DNA of 64,000 bases from Cohnella nanjingensis. Its GTDB lineage: Bacteria > Bacillota > Bacilli > Paenibacillales > Paenibacillaceae. The position numbers were made by a program, and so were the translations under genes. Under the pieces are notes generated by a model that saw only the letters and a list, made by a program, of their open reading frames with translations, was not told where the DNA came from and made no database searches. The stretch is taken from NCBI RefSeq assembly GCF_014212125.1, contig NZ_JACJVP010000021.1:62001-126000 (forward strand), written 5' to 3'. This document shows, piece after piece, positions 8,801 to 16,141 of the stretch. How positions within the stretch are numbered: the stretch's first letter is position 1; every line of letters begins with the position of its first letter.

Positions 8801-9683
8801 GGCTTTCCCCCATCTTCTCGCGCCAGATCAGCGACTCGAGCCCGTCCATTAGGCGGTGCCTGAGCTCCTCGTCGCGAAGCGCGAAATCGATCGTCGTCAT
8901 GATAAAGCCGAGCTTCTCGCCGACGTCGTAGCGCATGCCTTCGAAGTCGTAAGCGTGAACGCCCTGCGTTTCGTTCAGGCGTTGGATCGCGTCGGTCAGC
9001 TGAATCTCGCCGCCCGCGCCGACTTCGTGCTTGCCGAGATACTCGAAGATCTCCGGCGTCAGCACGTAGCGTCCCATAATGGCCAGATTGGACGGAGCCT
9101 GTGCCTGCGGCGGCTTCTCCACGAAGCGCCGGACCTCGTAGAGCCGGCCGCGCCGCTCGATCGGATCGAGAATGCCGTAGCGGCTCGTCTGGTCGGTGCC
9201 GACGGCCTGCACGCCGATGACCGACTTGCCGGTCTGATCGTACTGGTCGATAAGCTGCCTTGTGCACGGCGTATCCGACTGCACGATGTCGTCGCCCAGA
9301 AGCACGGCGAACGGTTCGTCGCCGATGAAGTTGCGGGCGCACCATACGGCATGCCCGAGGCCTTTAGCTTCTTTCTGACGGATGTAGTGGATCTCGACTT
9401 TCGACGACTTGCGGACTTTGCTCAGGATATCGAGCTTGCCCTTTTCCTCCAGCGTGTGTTCGAGCTCGAAGGCGATGTCGAAGTGATCCTCGATCGCCCG
9501 TTTTCCCTTGCCGGTCACGACGATAATATCCTCGATGCCGGATTCGATCGCTTCTTCCACGATGTACTGAATGGTCGGCTTGTCGACGATGGGCAGCATT
9601 TCTTTGGGCATCGCCTTGGTGGCGGGCAGGAAGCGGGTGCCCAGGCCTGCCGCGGGAATAATCGCTTTTCTCACTTTTTTCAT
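8784..9683 (-). CDS. galU: UTP--glucose-1-phosphate uridylyltransferase
   Basis: This 299-residue protein makes UDP-glucose from UTP and glucose-1-phosphate, supplying the exopolysaccharide pathway and the wall. The nucleotidyltransferase start [19 protein letters not shown], the [20 protein letters not shown] block, [10 protein letters not shown] near residue 110, and LLGDDIV with the metal-binding Asp are all present, and the length is normal. The ATG at 9683 follows GGGGTGAGAG. It is separated from the kinase gene upstream by 389 bases holding a repeat and a tRNA-like sequence, so it may also have its own promoter. Confidence 0.96.
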   Translation of the reverse strand: MKKVRKAIIPAAGLGTRFLPATKAMPKEMLPIVDKPTIQYIVEEAIESGIEDIIVVTGKGKRAIEDHFDIAFELEHTLEEKGKLDILSKVRKSSKVEIHYIRQKEAKGLGHAVWCARNFIGDEPFAVLLGDDIVQSDTPCTRQLIDQYDQTGKSVIGVQAVGTDQTSRYGILDPIERRGRLYEVRRFVEKPPQAQAPSNLAIMGRYVLTPEIFEYLGKHEVGAGGEIQLTDAIQRLNETQGVHAYDFEGMRYDVGEKLGFIMTTIDFALRDEELRHRLMDGLESLIWREKMGESHGPAV

Positions 9684-9732
9684 TCGCTCTCACCCCATCC
9701 GTATTTCTCTTTATCCCATGCGGCTTGTTTCG

Positions 9733-9773
9733 AGCGAGGCTAGACACCTATTTCAGCCTCATTCGCTCGCTTG
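9733..9773 (-). other. Hairpin-forming sequence in galU leader
   Basis: On the minus strand a GAGGCT/AGCCTC stem is extended by CGAGC/GCTCG with an internal bulge. There is no U tract behind it, so it is not a clear terminator. It lies 50 to 90 bases upstream of galU. Function unknown. Confidence 0.3.
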
Positions 9774-9824
9774 CTTCCGTATGGAGCAAACCAACTACAC
9801 TGTGGCAGTAAATCGAAAATAAAA

Positions 9825-9913
9825 GCGGGCATCGAACCCATCCTCACGCCACACCCCTGACGATGAACGTCTAAGGTCCGCTGACCCACAGCATGGCCGA
9901 GTGCCTCCGGTGA
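9825..9913 (-). other. tRNA-like sequence, possibly a decayed class II tRNA
   Basis: The minus strand has a T-arm-like GGGTTCGATGCCC, a possible anticodon arm GGAC-CTTAGAC-GTTC (U33, anticodon UAG, A37, which would be leucine) and a long stretch between them as in class II tRNAs. However, the T-stem has mismatches, the D-arm does not fold normally, and no acceptor stem pairs with the bases after the T-arm. It is therefore more likely a relic or a tRNA mimic than a working tRNA. A tRNAscan or covariance search would settle it. Confidence 0.3.
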
Positions 9914-9940
9914 TAAAGGAGCAGGAGACATTTCCTCAAG

Positions 9941-9985
9941 TAAAAACGGCTTCGCCGTCCTCCAAAGAGGGCGATACGTTTTTAT
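9941..9985 (-). repeat. Dispersed hairpin repeat, copy A
   Basis: Read on the minus strand the element is an outer AAAAACG/CCGTTTTT pairing around an inner TCGCC/GGCGA stem with a 13-base loop, ending in a U tract. The same layout occurs at four other intergenic sites in this window (about 19040, 20910, 37780 and 37882). The U tract on the minus strand would let it act as an intrinsic terminator behind the kinase gene. Repetition in five places with the same internal spacing is what marks it as a repeat family. Confidence 0.75.
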
Positions 9986-9991
9986 CGTCGG

Positions 9992-10035
9992 TCATACAGA
10001 AATGGATAATCGTGAAACTTATACATTCTGTATGA
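9992..10035 (-). repeat. Second hairpin of repeat copy A (conserved loop, variable stem)
   Basis: TCATACAGAA and TTCTGTATGA are inverted repeats around a loop that holds GTGAAACTTAT on the plus strand. The matching element at 37933-37974 has a different stem (CGTATCAGAAA/TTTCTGATACG) but nearly the same loop (GCGAAACTTAT) and the same distance to the terminator-like hairpin. Stem changes that keep pairing point to a structured element. Confidence 0.65.
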
Positions 10036-10072
10036 TCAAGTAAAAATGCGGAATGGCTAGGCAATCCTTCAC

Positions 10073-10717
10073 CTAGCGCCCTCTGCGGTTGAACACTGCC
10101 CCTAAGATCCGAACCCGGCCGGACGACAGCGTCTCCTTCGCCTTCAGGACCGCGTCCATCTTCGTCTTGCCGCGACGGATGACCAGCACGGCGCCATCGC
10201 ACTTGTCGGCGACGATCATCGCGTCGGACGCGGCGGCCATCGAGGTCGTGTCGACGATGACGATATCGAAGCGCGCCTTGGCGGCCTCGAGCAGCGCGTT
10301 CATCGCTTCCGAATCGAGCAGCTCGGACGGGTTGGGCGGCGGCGGTCCGGCACACACCACCTGAAGGTTGGCGTAAGCCGTCTTGTGCGCGACCTCGTCC
10401 AGTCCGCCCCGTCCGGCGAGCGCCGTGCTGAGCCCTGCTTCGTTAGGCAGCTCGAAGATTTGGTGCTGCGCGGGCGACCGCAGGTCCGTGTCCAGCAGCA
10501 GCACCCGCCGGCCGGCCTTGGCGTAGGCGACCGCAATGTTGGAGGACGTGGTGCTCTTGCCTTCGCCGGGCAACGCGGACGCGATCGCGATCGTCTTCAT
10601 GCCGACGTCCCGGCAGGTCCACTCGATGCCCGTTTTCAACCTGCGATACCTGTCGGCGACTTCCGAATTCGGGTTGCTCGCCGCGATCAATCCTCGTTTA
10701 CGCATCCATCGTGACAT
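10073..10717 (-). CDS. BY-kinase-like ATPase (CpsD/CapB/YwqD family)
   Basis: This 214-residue cytoplasmic ATPase works with the Wzz-like membrane protein to control polymer length and export. Walker A is ALPGEGKSTTSSN near residue 48, Walker A' is LLLDTDLRSP near 74, and Walker B is FDIVIVDT near 151. The usual DTPP after Walker B reads DTTS here, and the C-terminus ends FNRRGR without the tyrosine cluster that BY-kinases autophosphorylate. The start at 10717 lies 20 bases inside the upstream gene, after GGGGGAAGC. It may therefore be an ATPase that works without C-terminal tyrosine phosphorylation, or it may act on other proteins. Confidence 0.88.
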   Translation of the reverse strand: MSRWMRKRGLIAASNPNSEVADRYRRLKTGIEWTCRDVGMKTIAIASALPGEGKSTTSSNIAVAYAKAGRRVLLLDTDLRSPAQHQIFELPNEAGLSTALAGRGGLDEVAHKTAYANLQVVCAGPPPPNPSELLDSEAMNALLEAAKARFDIVIVDTTSMAAASDAMIVADKCDGAVLVIRRGKTKMDAVLKAKETLSSGRVRILGAVFNRRGR

Positions 10718-11453
10718 TCGGCTTCCCCCTCGCTCCCATCGTCGTTCGTTCCGTATCGTCGGGCTCGTTCAGATCCCGACTCGCGATCCGGGGGATATCC
10801 GCCAGCAGCGGCAGTCCCAGCTTGGCGCGTACCTCCTGCTCCGTCTTGACCGAATCGTCCATGTGCTCGAGCAGGAATGCGAGGGCGGTGCCGATCAGAA
10901 GCGACAGGACGAACACGATCGCGACGTTCTTGACGGGATTGGGCGAGGACGGCGCCCGGTTCGCCTCCGGGTCTGCCCAGTTCAGGACGATAACGTTATT
11001 TAGATTCAACAGCGTGCGAATCTCGGCTTGGAATACCTTGGAGACGGCATTTGCCATCTTGGCGGCTCGCGGATAGGAGCCGTCCGTCGCGACGACGGTC
11101 ATGATCTGCGTCTCGCTGACGGAAGAGATGCCGACCTTGGCGGCGAGCTCGCTTGCGGTCGTGTGGAGATCGGGATACGCGGCTGCGACCTTGTCCAATA
11201 TTCGAGGCGTAAGGATCAGCTGCTTGAAGGTTTTGATCAGCAAGATGTTGGAGGTGATCGCGCCGGCGTCGGGCGCTGAGGTCGTCTTGCCGGGGGCTTC
11301 GCTCTGGAACACCATCAGCTTCGCGGCGGCTTGGTAGTTCGGTCTCACATTTTGACTGGTATAATAGCCGACCGCCGTACAGCCGACGATCGTAATCAAG
11401 GCGATCAGCCAGAGCCTTTTCCTGACTACGCTCCAATACCGTTGAATTTCCAA
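10698..11453 (-). CDS. Wzz-family chain-length / BY-kinase activator protein (CapA/YwqC-like)
   Basis: A 251-residue membrane protein of the Wzz family. The first membrane helix is about residues 15-33 (LIALITIVGCTAVGYY), followed by an extracellular region and a second helix near residue 180-197 (VAIVFVLSLLIGTALAFLL) after a proline-rich PSSPNPVKN turn, as usual. The cytoplasmic tail would contact and activate the kinase encoded next. The start codon is TTG at 11453, with GGAGGAAG eight bases before it. It is the first large gene of the exopolysaccharide operon. Confidence 0.88.
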   Translation of the reverse strand: MEIQRYWSVVRKRLWLIALITIVGCTAVGYYTSQNVRPNYQAAAKLMVFQSEAPGKTTSAPDAGAITSNILLIKTFKQLILTPRILDKVAAAYPDLHTTASELAAKVGISSVSETQIMTVVATDGSYPRAAKMANAVSKVFQAEIRTLLNLNNVIVLNWADPEANRAPSSPNPVKNVAIVFVLSLLIGTALAFLLEHMDDSVKTEQEVRAKLGLPLLADIPRIASRDLNEPDDTERTTMGARGKPNVTMDA

Positions 11454-11488
11454 AACGCTTCCTCCGATGCTAATTCGTTTGAAAATGA

Positions 11489-11510
11489 AAAAAATATCAG
11501 AATTTTCTGA
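11489..11510 (-). terminator. Small hairpin with U tract in exopolysaccharide leader (possible attenuator)
   Basis: On the minus strand, TCAGAA-AA-TTCTGA is followed by TATTTTTTT. The stem is only six pairs and AT-rich, so termination would be weak or conditional. It overlaps the stop codon of the 12-codon ORF and lies about 45 bases before the first operon gene. Confidence 0.45.
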
Positions 11511-11535
11511 CTAATTTTCCGATATTCGCTTCCAT
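11497..11535 (-). CDS. Possible 12-residue leader peptide upstream of the exopolysaccharide operon
   Basis: A short ORF (MEANIGKLVRKF) starts with ATG six bases after AGGGGAGG, a better ribosome binding site than many real genes here have. Its stop lies inside a TCAGAA/TTCTGA hairpin followed on the minus strand by a run of T. This arrangement is what translation-dependent attenuation would need. Whether the ORF is translated is unknown; no homologue is recognised. Confidence 0.4.
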   Translation of the reverse strand: MEANIGKLVRKF

Positions 11536-11596
11536 TTTGGCCTCCCCTGCCTCGTCCTGCTCTTATTGTAAATCGCCTGCGACTTTCAAAACTATT

Positions 11597-11647
11597 ACGC
11601 GGCAGGATGATTTTGCTTCTTCTTCGGAAGCCATCGTCCTGCCGCGT
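11597..11647 (-). terminator. Strong hairpin behind the response regulator gene
   Basis: ACGCGGCAGGA and TCCTGCCGCGT form an 11-base-pair stem with further pairing inside. On the minus strand it is followed by AATAGTTTTG, a poor U tract. It most likely ends the two-component transcript before the exopolysaccharide operon. Confidence 0.55.
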
Positions 11648-11662
11648 CGGTAGGTATTCGAA

Positions 11663-12334
11663 TTATACTTTCGTACCATTCGGAAGCTCGAAGCCGCTCT
11701 CCGTCCGGATATCCGGGGGAGCGAAGTCTCCTATCCCCTGCGACTGCGCGTACAGGGCGGCCTGCGTCCGGTCGGTCAGGTTCAGCTTTTGGAAGATCCG
11801 GCTGACGTGCTTCTTGACCGTGAACTCGCTGATGACGAGCTTTTTGGCCACGGCGCCGTTGGACAAGCCCTCCCCGAGCGCGCTCAGCACCTCTCTTTCC
11901 TTGGGCGTCAGCTTCTCGAGCGGATCGTCGGATTCCTTGTGAAGCAGCGTGCCGAGCAGGCTTTGATCAAAGTATTTGCGGCCTCTGCCGATCATCTTGA
12001 CGGCGAGCAGCAGCTCGTCCGGCGCCGCGTCCTTGAGCACATACCCGTCGGCCCCGCATTCCTTCGCCCTGCGGATGTCGGCCTCGGACGCCGAAGAAGT
12101 CAGCATCATGAACCGGCAGGACATGCCTCCGAGCGAACGGACCAAGTCGTAGCCGGACGCGGAGCCGAGCCGAATATCCAGGATGACGAGATCCGGCTTC
12201 GCCACCTCGATGACCGACAGCGCGCCTAATAAGGTATCGGCTTCTCCCGCGATCTCGAACCCCTCCTCCGCGGACAGCACGGCCCTTAACCCTTTGCGAA
12301 CGAGAGGATGATCATCCACGATTACGATTTTCAT
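11663..12334 (-). CDS. NarL/DegU-type response regulator
   Basis: This 223-residue protein has a receiver domain with the acidic pair D7-D8, phospho-acceptor D53 (VILDIRLGS) and the switch Lys in YVLKDA. A LuxR-type helix-turn-helix follows from about residue 140 (LTPKEREVLSALGEGLSN to TVKKHVSRIFQKLNL). It should bind DNA when phosphorylated by the kinase encoded 35 bases upstream. ATG 12334 follows GGGTGATGAT. It sits immediately before the exopolysaccharide operon in the same direction, which makes that operon a plausible target; this is inference from position. Confidence 0.95.
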   Translation of the reverse strand: MKIVIVDDHPLVRKGLRAVLSAEEGFEIAGEADTLLGALSVIEVAKPDLVILDIRLGSASGYDLVRSLGGMSCRFMMLTSSASEADIRRAKECGADGYVLKDAAPDELLLAVKMIGRGRKYFDQSLLGTLLHKESDDPLEKLTPKEREVLSALGEGLSNGAVAKKLVISEFTVKKHVSRIFQKLNLTDRTQAALYAQSQGIGDFAPPDIRTESGFELPNGTKV

Positions 12335-12369
12335 ATCATCACCCGTTTGTCGTTTTTGTTAGTTGCGGT

Positions 12370-13044
12370 TTATACCGGCTCCCCGCGCCCGTCGACCAGC
12401 GGCAGGCGCACGACGATCCGCGTCCCGCTGCCTTCGCCGCTGTCGATCTGCAGATTGCCGCCGAGAGAGGCGGCCAACGCCTTCATGTTCCTCAACCCGA
12501 AGCCCGAGTCTCCGCTGCCTTGGCGCGCGGCGCAGCCCTCGAAGCCCTTGCCGTTGTCCGAGATCCGCAGCGTGGCCGAACTGCGCCGCAGCGTCAGCTT
12601 GACGTCGACGACGCTGCTCTCGCCGTGCCGGATCGCGTTGCCGATCGCTTCTGCGATAATCCGGTACAGCGCCTTCTGATGGTGAACGGTCAAGCGCCGG
12701 TCCAAGGCGGGCGGCCTGAACCTGATCCTGACGCCGCTCAGCTTGGCCTGGCTCGCCAGCAGGGATTCGACGCTGCTGAGCCACGAGTTGCCGCCGTGCT
12801 CGGACAGGCTCAGATCGTATATCGTCTTGCGCAGCTCGCGCGTCGCGGCCGCCGCGGCCTCCCGGATGTCCTTCAACAGCTCCAGGTGCTCCGCGTCGGT
12901 CATGCCGCCCCCGTCCTGCTCCGCGGAATGGACCGCGCAGGAGATGCCGAAAAGATGCGGGCAAATGCGATCGTGGAGTTCTTCTGCGATCCGGTTGCGT
13001 TCCTCGAACAGTAAATACGGTTCTACCTTGCTCTGCATAGCCAT
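12370..13044 (-). CDS. Small soluble HPK7-type sensor histidine kinase (HisKA_3)
   Basis: A 224-residue kinase with no sensor or membrane segment. The phospho-acceptor lies in ERNRIAEELHD (His about residue 24), followed by the HisKA_3 dimerisation helices. The HATPase domain has N-box AEAIGNAIRHG, G1 ISDNGKGF and G2 GDSGFGLRNMKAL. This is the NarX/DegS layout and matches the DegU-like regulator next to it. The ATG at 13044 has AAGGTG nine bases upstream; GTG 13056 and ATG 13053 in frame are less well placed. The lack of an input domain means its signal must come from a partner or from the cytoplasm. Confidence 0.9.
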   Translation of the reverse strand: MAMQSKVEPYLLFEERNRIAEELHDRICPHLFGISCAVHSAEQDGGGMTDAEHLELLKDIREAAAAATRELRKTIYDLSLSEHGGNSWLSSVESLLASQAKLSGVRIRFRPPALDRRLTVHHQKALYRIIAEAIGNAIRHGESSVVDVKLTLRRSSATLRISDNGKGFEGCAARQGSGDSGFGLRNMKALAASLGGNLQIDSGEGSGTRIVVRLPLVDGRGEPV

Positions 13045-13570
13045 CCCAATCATCACCTTTCCCGTGTGTATGATGAGAAAATTCCAATCTTTTCGTCAGG
13101 TTCCCTCGTTTCTGCGCATTAGCGTTCATTTTCAACATACCCTGCCGAAATTGACATGCCCATGCTACGGGAGTACCGATTATCGAGTAGGTAGTTGGAT
13201 AAGGATTGTTGCTACCTTGGTCATGACCGGAGACGCTTTTCGGCGCTTTGCAATCCAAAAATATCCAGTCCAACTGTGAAACGTATGCCATAGTGCGGTG
13301 TCCAAGCAAATTTTAGCAAATGTCGGATTTTGCGAGTTTTCATTTCTTGAATTCAAAATAATAGGCCTTAAGAACCGAGTCCGTTTTTTGGAAATTCCAG
13401 GAAAACCAAAGATTTTATTTCTATATTTTGGTATTATTTAATTTGAAAGCGTTTTTACGATCCTTGTCTAATCGCGCCTCGGTGGCGTAAAAAGCGCGCT
13501 AGGCGGGCATCGGATGAGAAAAATGAGAGAAAAGGAAGCGCTATCATAACTTTCGAGAATCGACAAAAAT
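13045..13570. other. Gene-free AT-rich gap
   Basis: No convincing gene is seen. The stretch 13300-13560 is clearly AT-richer than its surroundings. It contains a near match to a CcpA cre site on the plus strand (TGAAAGCGTTTTTA, about 13443-13456), with no gene in position to be its target. The kinase promoter should lie in its left part; I could not assign it with confidence. Confidence 0.4.
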
Positions 13571-13603
13571 AAAGCCCTTTCATTCTTACAGAAAGGGCTT
13601 TTA
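13571..13603. terminator. Bidirectional intrinsic terminator
   Basis: AAAGCCCTTTC and GAAAGGGCTTT form an 11-base-pair stem around nine bases, with A-rich sequence on the left and T-rich sequence on the right. It ends the trpS operon on the minus strand. Confidence 0.85.
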
Positions 13604-13636
13604 TCCGGCAAATTGCAACCGCTTTCGCCATCCGCG

Positions 13637-13732
13637 TCATTTGCTGTTCATCGACAATTCCTCGGGCACGCGCGGAAAATAAATGTAGCTGCCGATCCAG
13701 CCGGCCAGAGAGCTCGCGATGGCCGCTCTCAT
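13637..13732 (-). CDS. Possible small protein (31 residues)
   Basis: A short frame reading MRAAIASSLAGWIGSYIYFP and ending in MNSK lies 12 bases after the phosphotransferase gene, with GAGGCGGAAG before its ATG. The first 20 residues are hydrophobic with an aromatic end, as in small membrane peptides. It ends before the terminator of the transcription unit. No family is recognised, and it could be chance. Confidence 0.3.
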   Translation of the reverse strand: MRAAIASSLAGWIGSYIYFPRVPEELSMNSK

Positions 13733-13744
13733 CAAACTTCCGCC

Positions 13745-14713
13745 TCATCCCCGCCCCCCGCCGAATCGTCTCGCCAGCCAGGCCATCTCTTCCCTGAATT
13801 GCACGGGCGGCCCTTCCCCTTCTCTCGTCATGTTGGGGCGAATCCACCACTGGCACTCGATCCAGTAGAGCAGCTTCAAGGCTCGTTCCTCGGCCTCTTC
13901 CGGCAGCGGCAGCACCGTACGGTAGCCTGCGGCGAAGTGCGCCGCCCGGTCCGCGTCGTAAATGCCGTCCGCATAGCAGCCGGACAACAGCGCCCTAGCC
14001 ATGTCGTGCTCCGGATGATCGTAGTGCAGCCGGTCGAAGTCCAGCAGCGCAGCGACGCCGTCGCCTTCCACCAGTAGATTGTCCCGCCACAAGTCGCGAT
14101 GCGCCCAACCCGGCGGCGATTCGCGGAGCTCGGCAATGTCGATGAACGCCGCAGTCTCCCGGTGGGACTCGACGATCCGCAGCCAGGCATCCTCCGCTCC
14201 TTGCTCCCGCAGCGCGAGCTCTACGCCGTCCAGGTAGTCCAATCTCTCCGCGACGGACTGCAAGACCGACTGGGGCCGCGTCTCCGAGCCGAGCGTGCCG
14301 TCGTTCAGCAACCGGTGCATCTCGGCCGTCAATCGGCCGAGATGATGAAGCTGTCCCGGCGAGAGGCGCCCTTGGGCCGGCACCTCGCCCCTGCAAAAAG
14401 CCATAACGCTGAACCGCTCGCCGCTCGCCGTCTCGTGCAGCACTCGTCCGTCCCGTTCGAGCAGCTTCGGACAGAGCAGGCCCGCTTCATGCAGCCGCTG
14501 CTGCTGACCGAGCGCGCGGCGCAGCTCCGGCACCCGGGCATCCGTGTACCGGCCGCGATGGTACTGCTTCAGCACGTATTCGCCGCGGTTCGTGCGAATC
14601 CGCCATTTCCGGTTCATCCAACCGAGGGTCAAAGGGACGGCCGCTGCCACCTCCAGCCCGAGCCGCTCCCGCAGCGCCTCCGTCAGCTCCAGCCACATTC
14701 GATCCGTCTCCAT
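13745..14713 (-). CDS. Phosphotransferase of the aminoglycoside/homoserine kinase (APH/CotS-like) superfamily
   Basis: A 322-residue protein with a protein-kinase-like fold. The N-lobe Lys is in GEYVLKQYHRG. The catalytic loop is GWAHRDLWRDNLLVEGDG near residue 205 (HxD...N), and the metal-binding Asp is in LLDFDRLHYDHPEHDMA, after which GCYADGIYDAD and the C-terminal helices follow. This layout is shared by APH, choline/ethanolamine kinases and the CotS spore-coat family, so the substrate is open. The ATG at 14713 follows GGGAAGGCG and lies 17 bases after trpS, so it is cotranscribed under the T-box. Why it is co-regulated with trpS is not clear. Confidence 0.85.
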   Translation of the reverse strand: METDRMWLELTEALRERLGLEVAAAVPLTLGWMNRKWRIRTNRGEYVLKQYHRGRYTDARVPELRRALGQQQRLHEAGLLCPKLLERDGRVLHETASGERFSVMAFCRGEVPAQGRLSPGQLHHLGRLTAEMHRLLNDGTLGSETRPQSVLQSVAERLDYLDGVELALREQGAEDAWLRIVESHRETAAFIDIAELRESPPGWAHRDLWRDNLLVEGDGVAALLDFDRLHYDHPEHDMARALLSGCYADGIYDADRAAHFAAGYRTVLPLPEEAEERALKLLYWIECQWWIRPNMTREGEGPPVQFREEMAWLARRFGGGRG

Positions 14714-14730
14714 CCGCGCACGCGCCTTCC

Positions 14731-15720
14731 CTATTTTCTCGCGAAATAATCGATCTTCATCGCTTCCCGCACCTCGCCCATCGTCTCCTTGGCGATCGCG
14801 CGCGCCCGCTCGGTCCCGCTGATCAGCACCTCGTCGAGGAAGGCTTCTCTCCCCTCGTATAGACGCCTCCGTTCGCGCAGCGGGTCCAGCAGGCCGTCCA
14901 TCGCTTGGATGATCTTCGCCTTGCAGTCCGTGCAACCGATCGATCCCTTGGCGCAGCTCTCCTGAATCTCGACCGCCTCGTCCGTATTGAAAGCTTGATG
15001 ATAGCCGTAGATCGGACAGATCTCCGGATGGCCCGGATCGTGCTTGCGGATGCGGCTCGGGTCCGTCTTCGCCCGCTTCACCTTGTCCGTCAGCTCCGCC
15101 GTCGAACAGTCGAGCGCGATGGCGTTGCCGAGGCTCTTGCTCATCTTCCCGTTGCCGTCCAATCCCTCCAGCCGCTCGCCTACCAAAGCCCTTGGCTCGA
15201 CGAGTACGGGAGCGTACAGATCGTTGAACCGCCGTACGATCTTGCGCGTCTGCTCGATATGCGGAATCTGGTCCTCCCCGACGGGGACGAGCGCGGCCTT
15301 GCAGAAGGCGATATCCGCCGCCTGGCTGACCGGGTAGCCGAGAAAGCCGTAGTACATGTCCGTATAGCCCCGCGCCTCCGCCTCCGACTTGATGGTCGGA
15401 TTGTGACGCAGCGAATTGACGGTCACGAACATCGAGAAATACACCGTCAGCTCCGCAATCTCGGGGACGAGCGACTGCACGAACAACGTCGACTTACCGG
15501 GATCGATCCCGACGGCCAGATAATCCAGCGCCACTTGGCGAAGATGCTCCCGAATCAATCCGGGCCTGTCAAAGTGTGTCGTCAACGCCTGTACGTCCGC
15601 CAATAAGACGAAGCATTCATGCCGATCCTGCAGCAACACCCGGTTCTTCAGACTGCCGACGTAATGGCCGAGGTGCAGCTTGCCCGTGATCCGGTCTCCG
15701 GTTAATACGCGTTCTAACAT
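14731..15720 (-). CDS. trpS: Tryptophan--tRNA ligase
   Basis: A 329-residue class I synthetase that charges tRNA-Trp. The HIGH-type motif is GKLHLGHYVGS at residues 13-23, and the KMSKS loop is GKMSKSLGNA near residue 193. VPVGEDQIPHIEQTRKI is the Trp/ATP pocket region. The sequence is of the GDRITGKLHLGHYVGSL kind with the CTDCKAKI stretch, which differs from the B. subtilis TrpS type (GSVTLGNYIGA) and recalls the second TrpRS group, some members of which are indolmycin-tolerant auxiliary enzymes. The start follows AAGGAGGAATTACC. A T-box leader precedes it. Confidence 0.95.
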   Translation of the reverse strand: MLERVLTGDRITGKLHLGHYVGSLKNRVLLQDRHECFVLLADVQALTTHFDRPGLIREHLRQVALDYLAVGIDPGKSTLFVQSLVPEIAELTVYFSMFVTVNSLRHNPTIKSEAEARGYTDMYYGFLGYPVSQAADIAFCKAALVPVGEDQIPHIEQTRKIVRRFNDLYAPVLVEPRALVGERLEGLDGNGKMSKSLGNAIALDCSTAELTDKVKRAKTDPSRIRKHDPGHPEICPIYGYHQAFNTDEAVEIQESCAKGSIGCTDCKAKIIQAMDGLLDPLRERRRLYEGREAFLDEVLISGTERARAIAKETMGEVREAMKIDYFARK

Positions 15721-15820
15721 GGTAATTCCTCCTTGAAATGGGTTTTCGATTAGGCGTGAACCGCGCTAATGGCACTTTCGTACACCGTCTCTTCCGTCGC
15801 CAACGCCAGCCGTCATCCAT
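15617..15820 (-). CDS. Possible Trp-containing leader ORF overlapping the start of trpS
   Basis: Between the T-box terminator and trpS a frame starts MDDGWRWRRKRRC with a very good GGGAGGTGAT box nine bases before its ATG. Two Trp codons lie within the first seven codons. It overlaps the trpS start in another frame and would run 67 codons. It could couple Trp-tRNA supply to trpS translation, or it could be an accidental frame with a chance binding site. Confidence 0.25.
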   Translation of the reverse strand: MDDGWRWRRKRRCTKVPLARFTPNRKPISRRNYHVRTRINRRPDHGQAAPRPLRRQSEEPGVAAGSA

Positions 15821-15851
15821 CGGCCATCACCTCCCTTCAAGCGCTTGAAAA

Positions 15852-16135
15852 ACAAAAAAACTCCGTCCTCGGTTAAAGGACGAAGTTCTCGCTTCGCGGT
15901 ACCACCTTTATTGGTCTTCCGCGCATGCGGCGGCAGACCCTCTTCAACAGGCATCCATCAATGCCCCGTCTCTTGTATCGGCAAGACCTCCCGCCGCACC
16001 TACCCCGCCGCCGGCGGATCGGATTGGACGCTCCGAAGCCCATTCGTCGCCGTTCCGACGCTGACTCGCACCTCCCGTCAGCTCTCTGGAATCTTCCCGG
16101 CGCTTACTCTTCTTCCTCATCGCGCATGTTTATTT
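15852..16135 (-). promoter_or_regulatory. T-box leader (tRNA-Trp-sensing) of trpS
   Basis: The conserved T-box core TGGTACCGCG is at 15895-15904 (minus strand), inside AAAGGTGGTACCGCGAAGC. It is followed by a terminator stem CGTCC/GGACG with a run of seven T (about 15853-15887). Upstream, the Stem I region carries GAATGGGC, where TGG at 16040-16042 fits a Trp specifier. Uncharged tRNA-Trp would bind and favour the antiterminator, turning on trpS and the phosphotransferase gene. Confidence 0.92.
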
Positions 16136-16141
16136 CTTGTC

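Noticed and set aside
9825-9913. Functional tRNA-Leu
   Set aside because: No acceptor stem, poor D-arm and mismatched T-stem, so it is listed only as tRNA-like.
13095-13309. N-terminal part of a protein in the same frame region upstream of the kinase
   Set aside because: The frame leads out of phase into the kinase gene, has no ribosome binding site at its ATGs and no recognisable motif.
13443-13456. CcpA cre site
   Set aside because: A near match only, in an AT-rich gap, with no downstream gene in position to be controlled.
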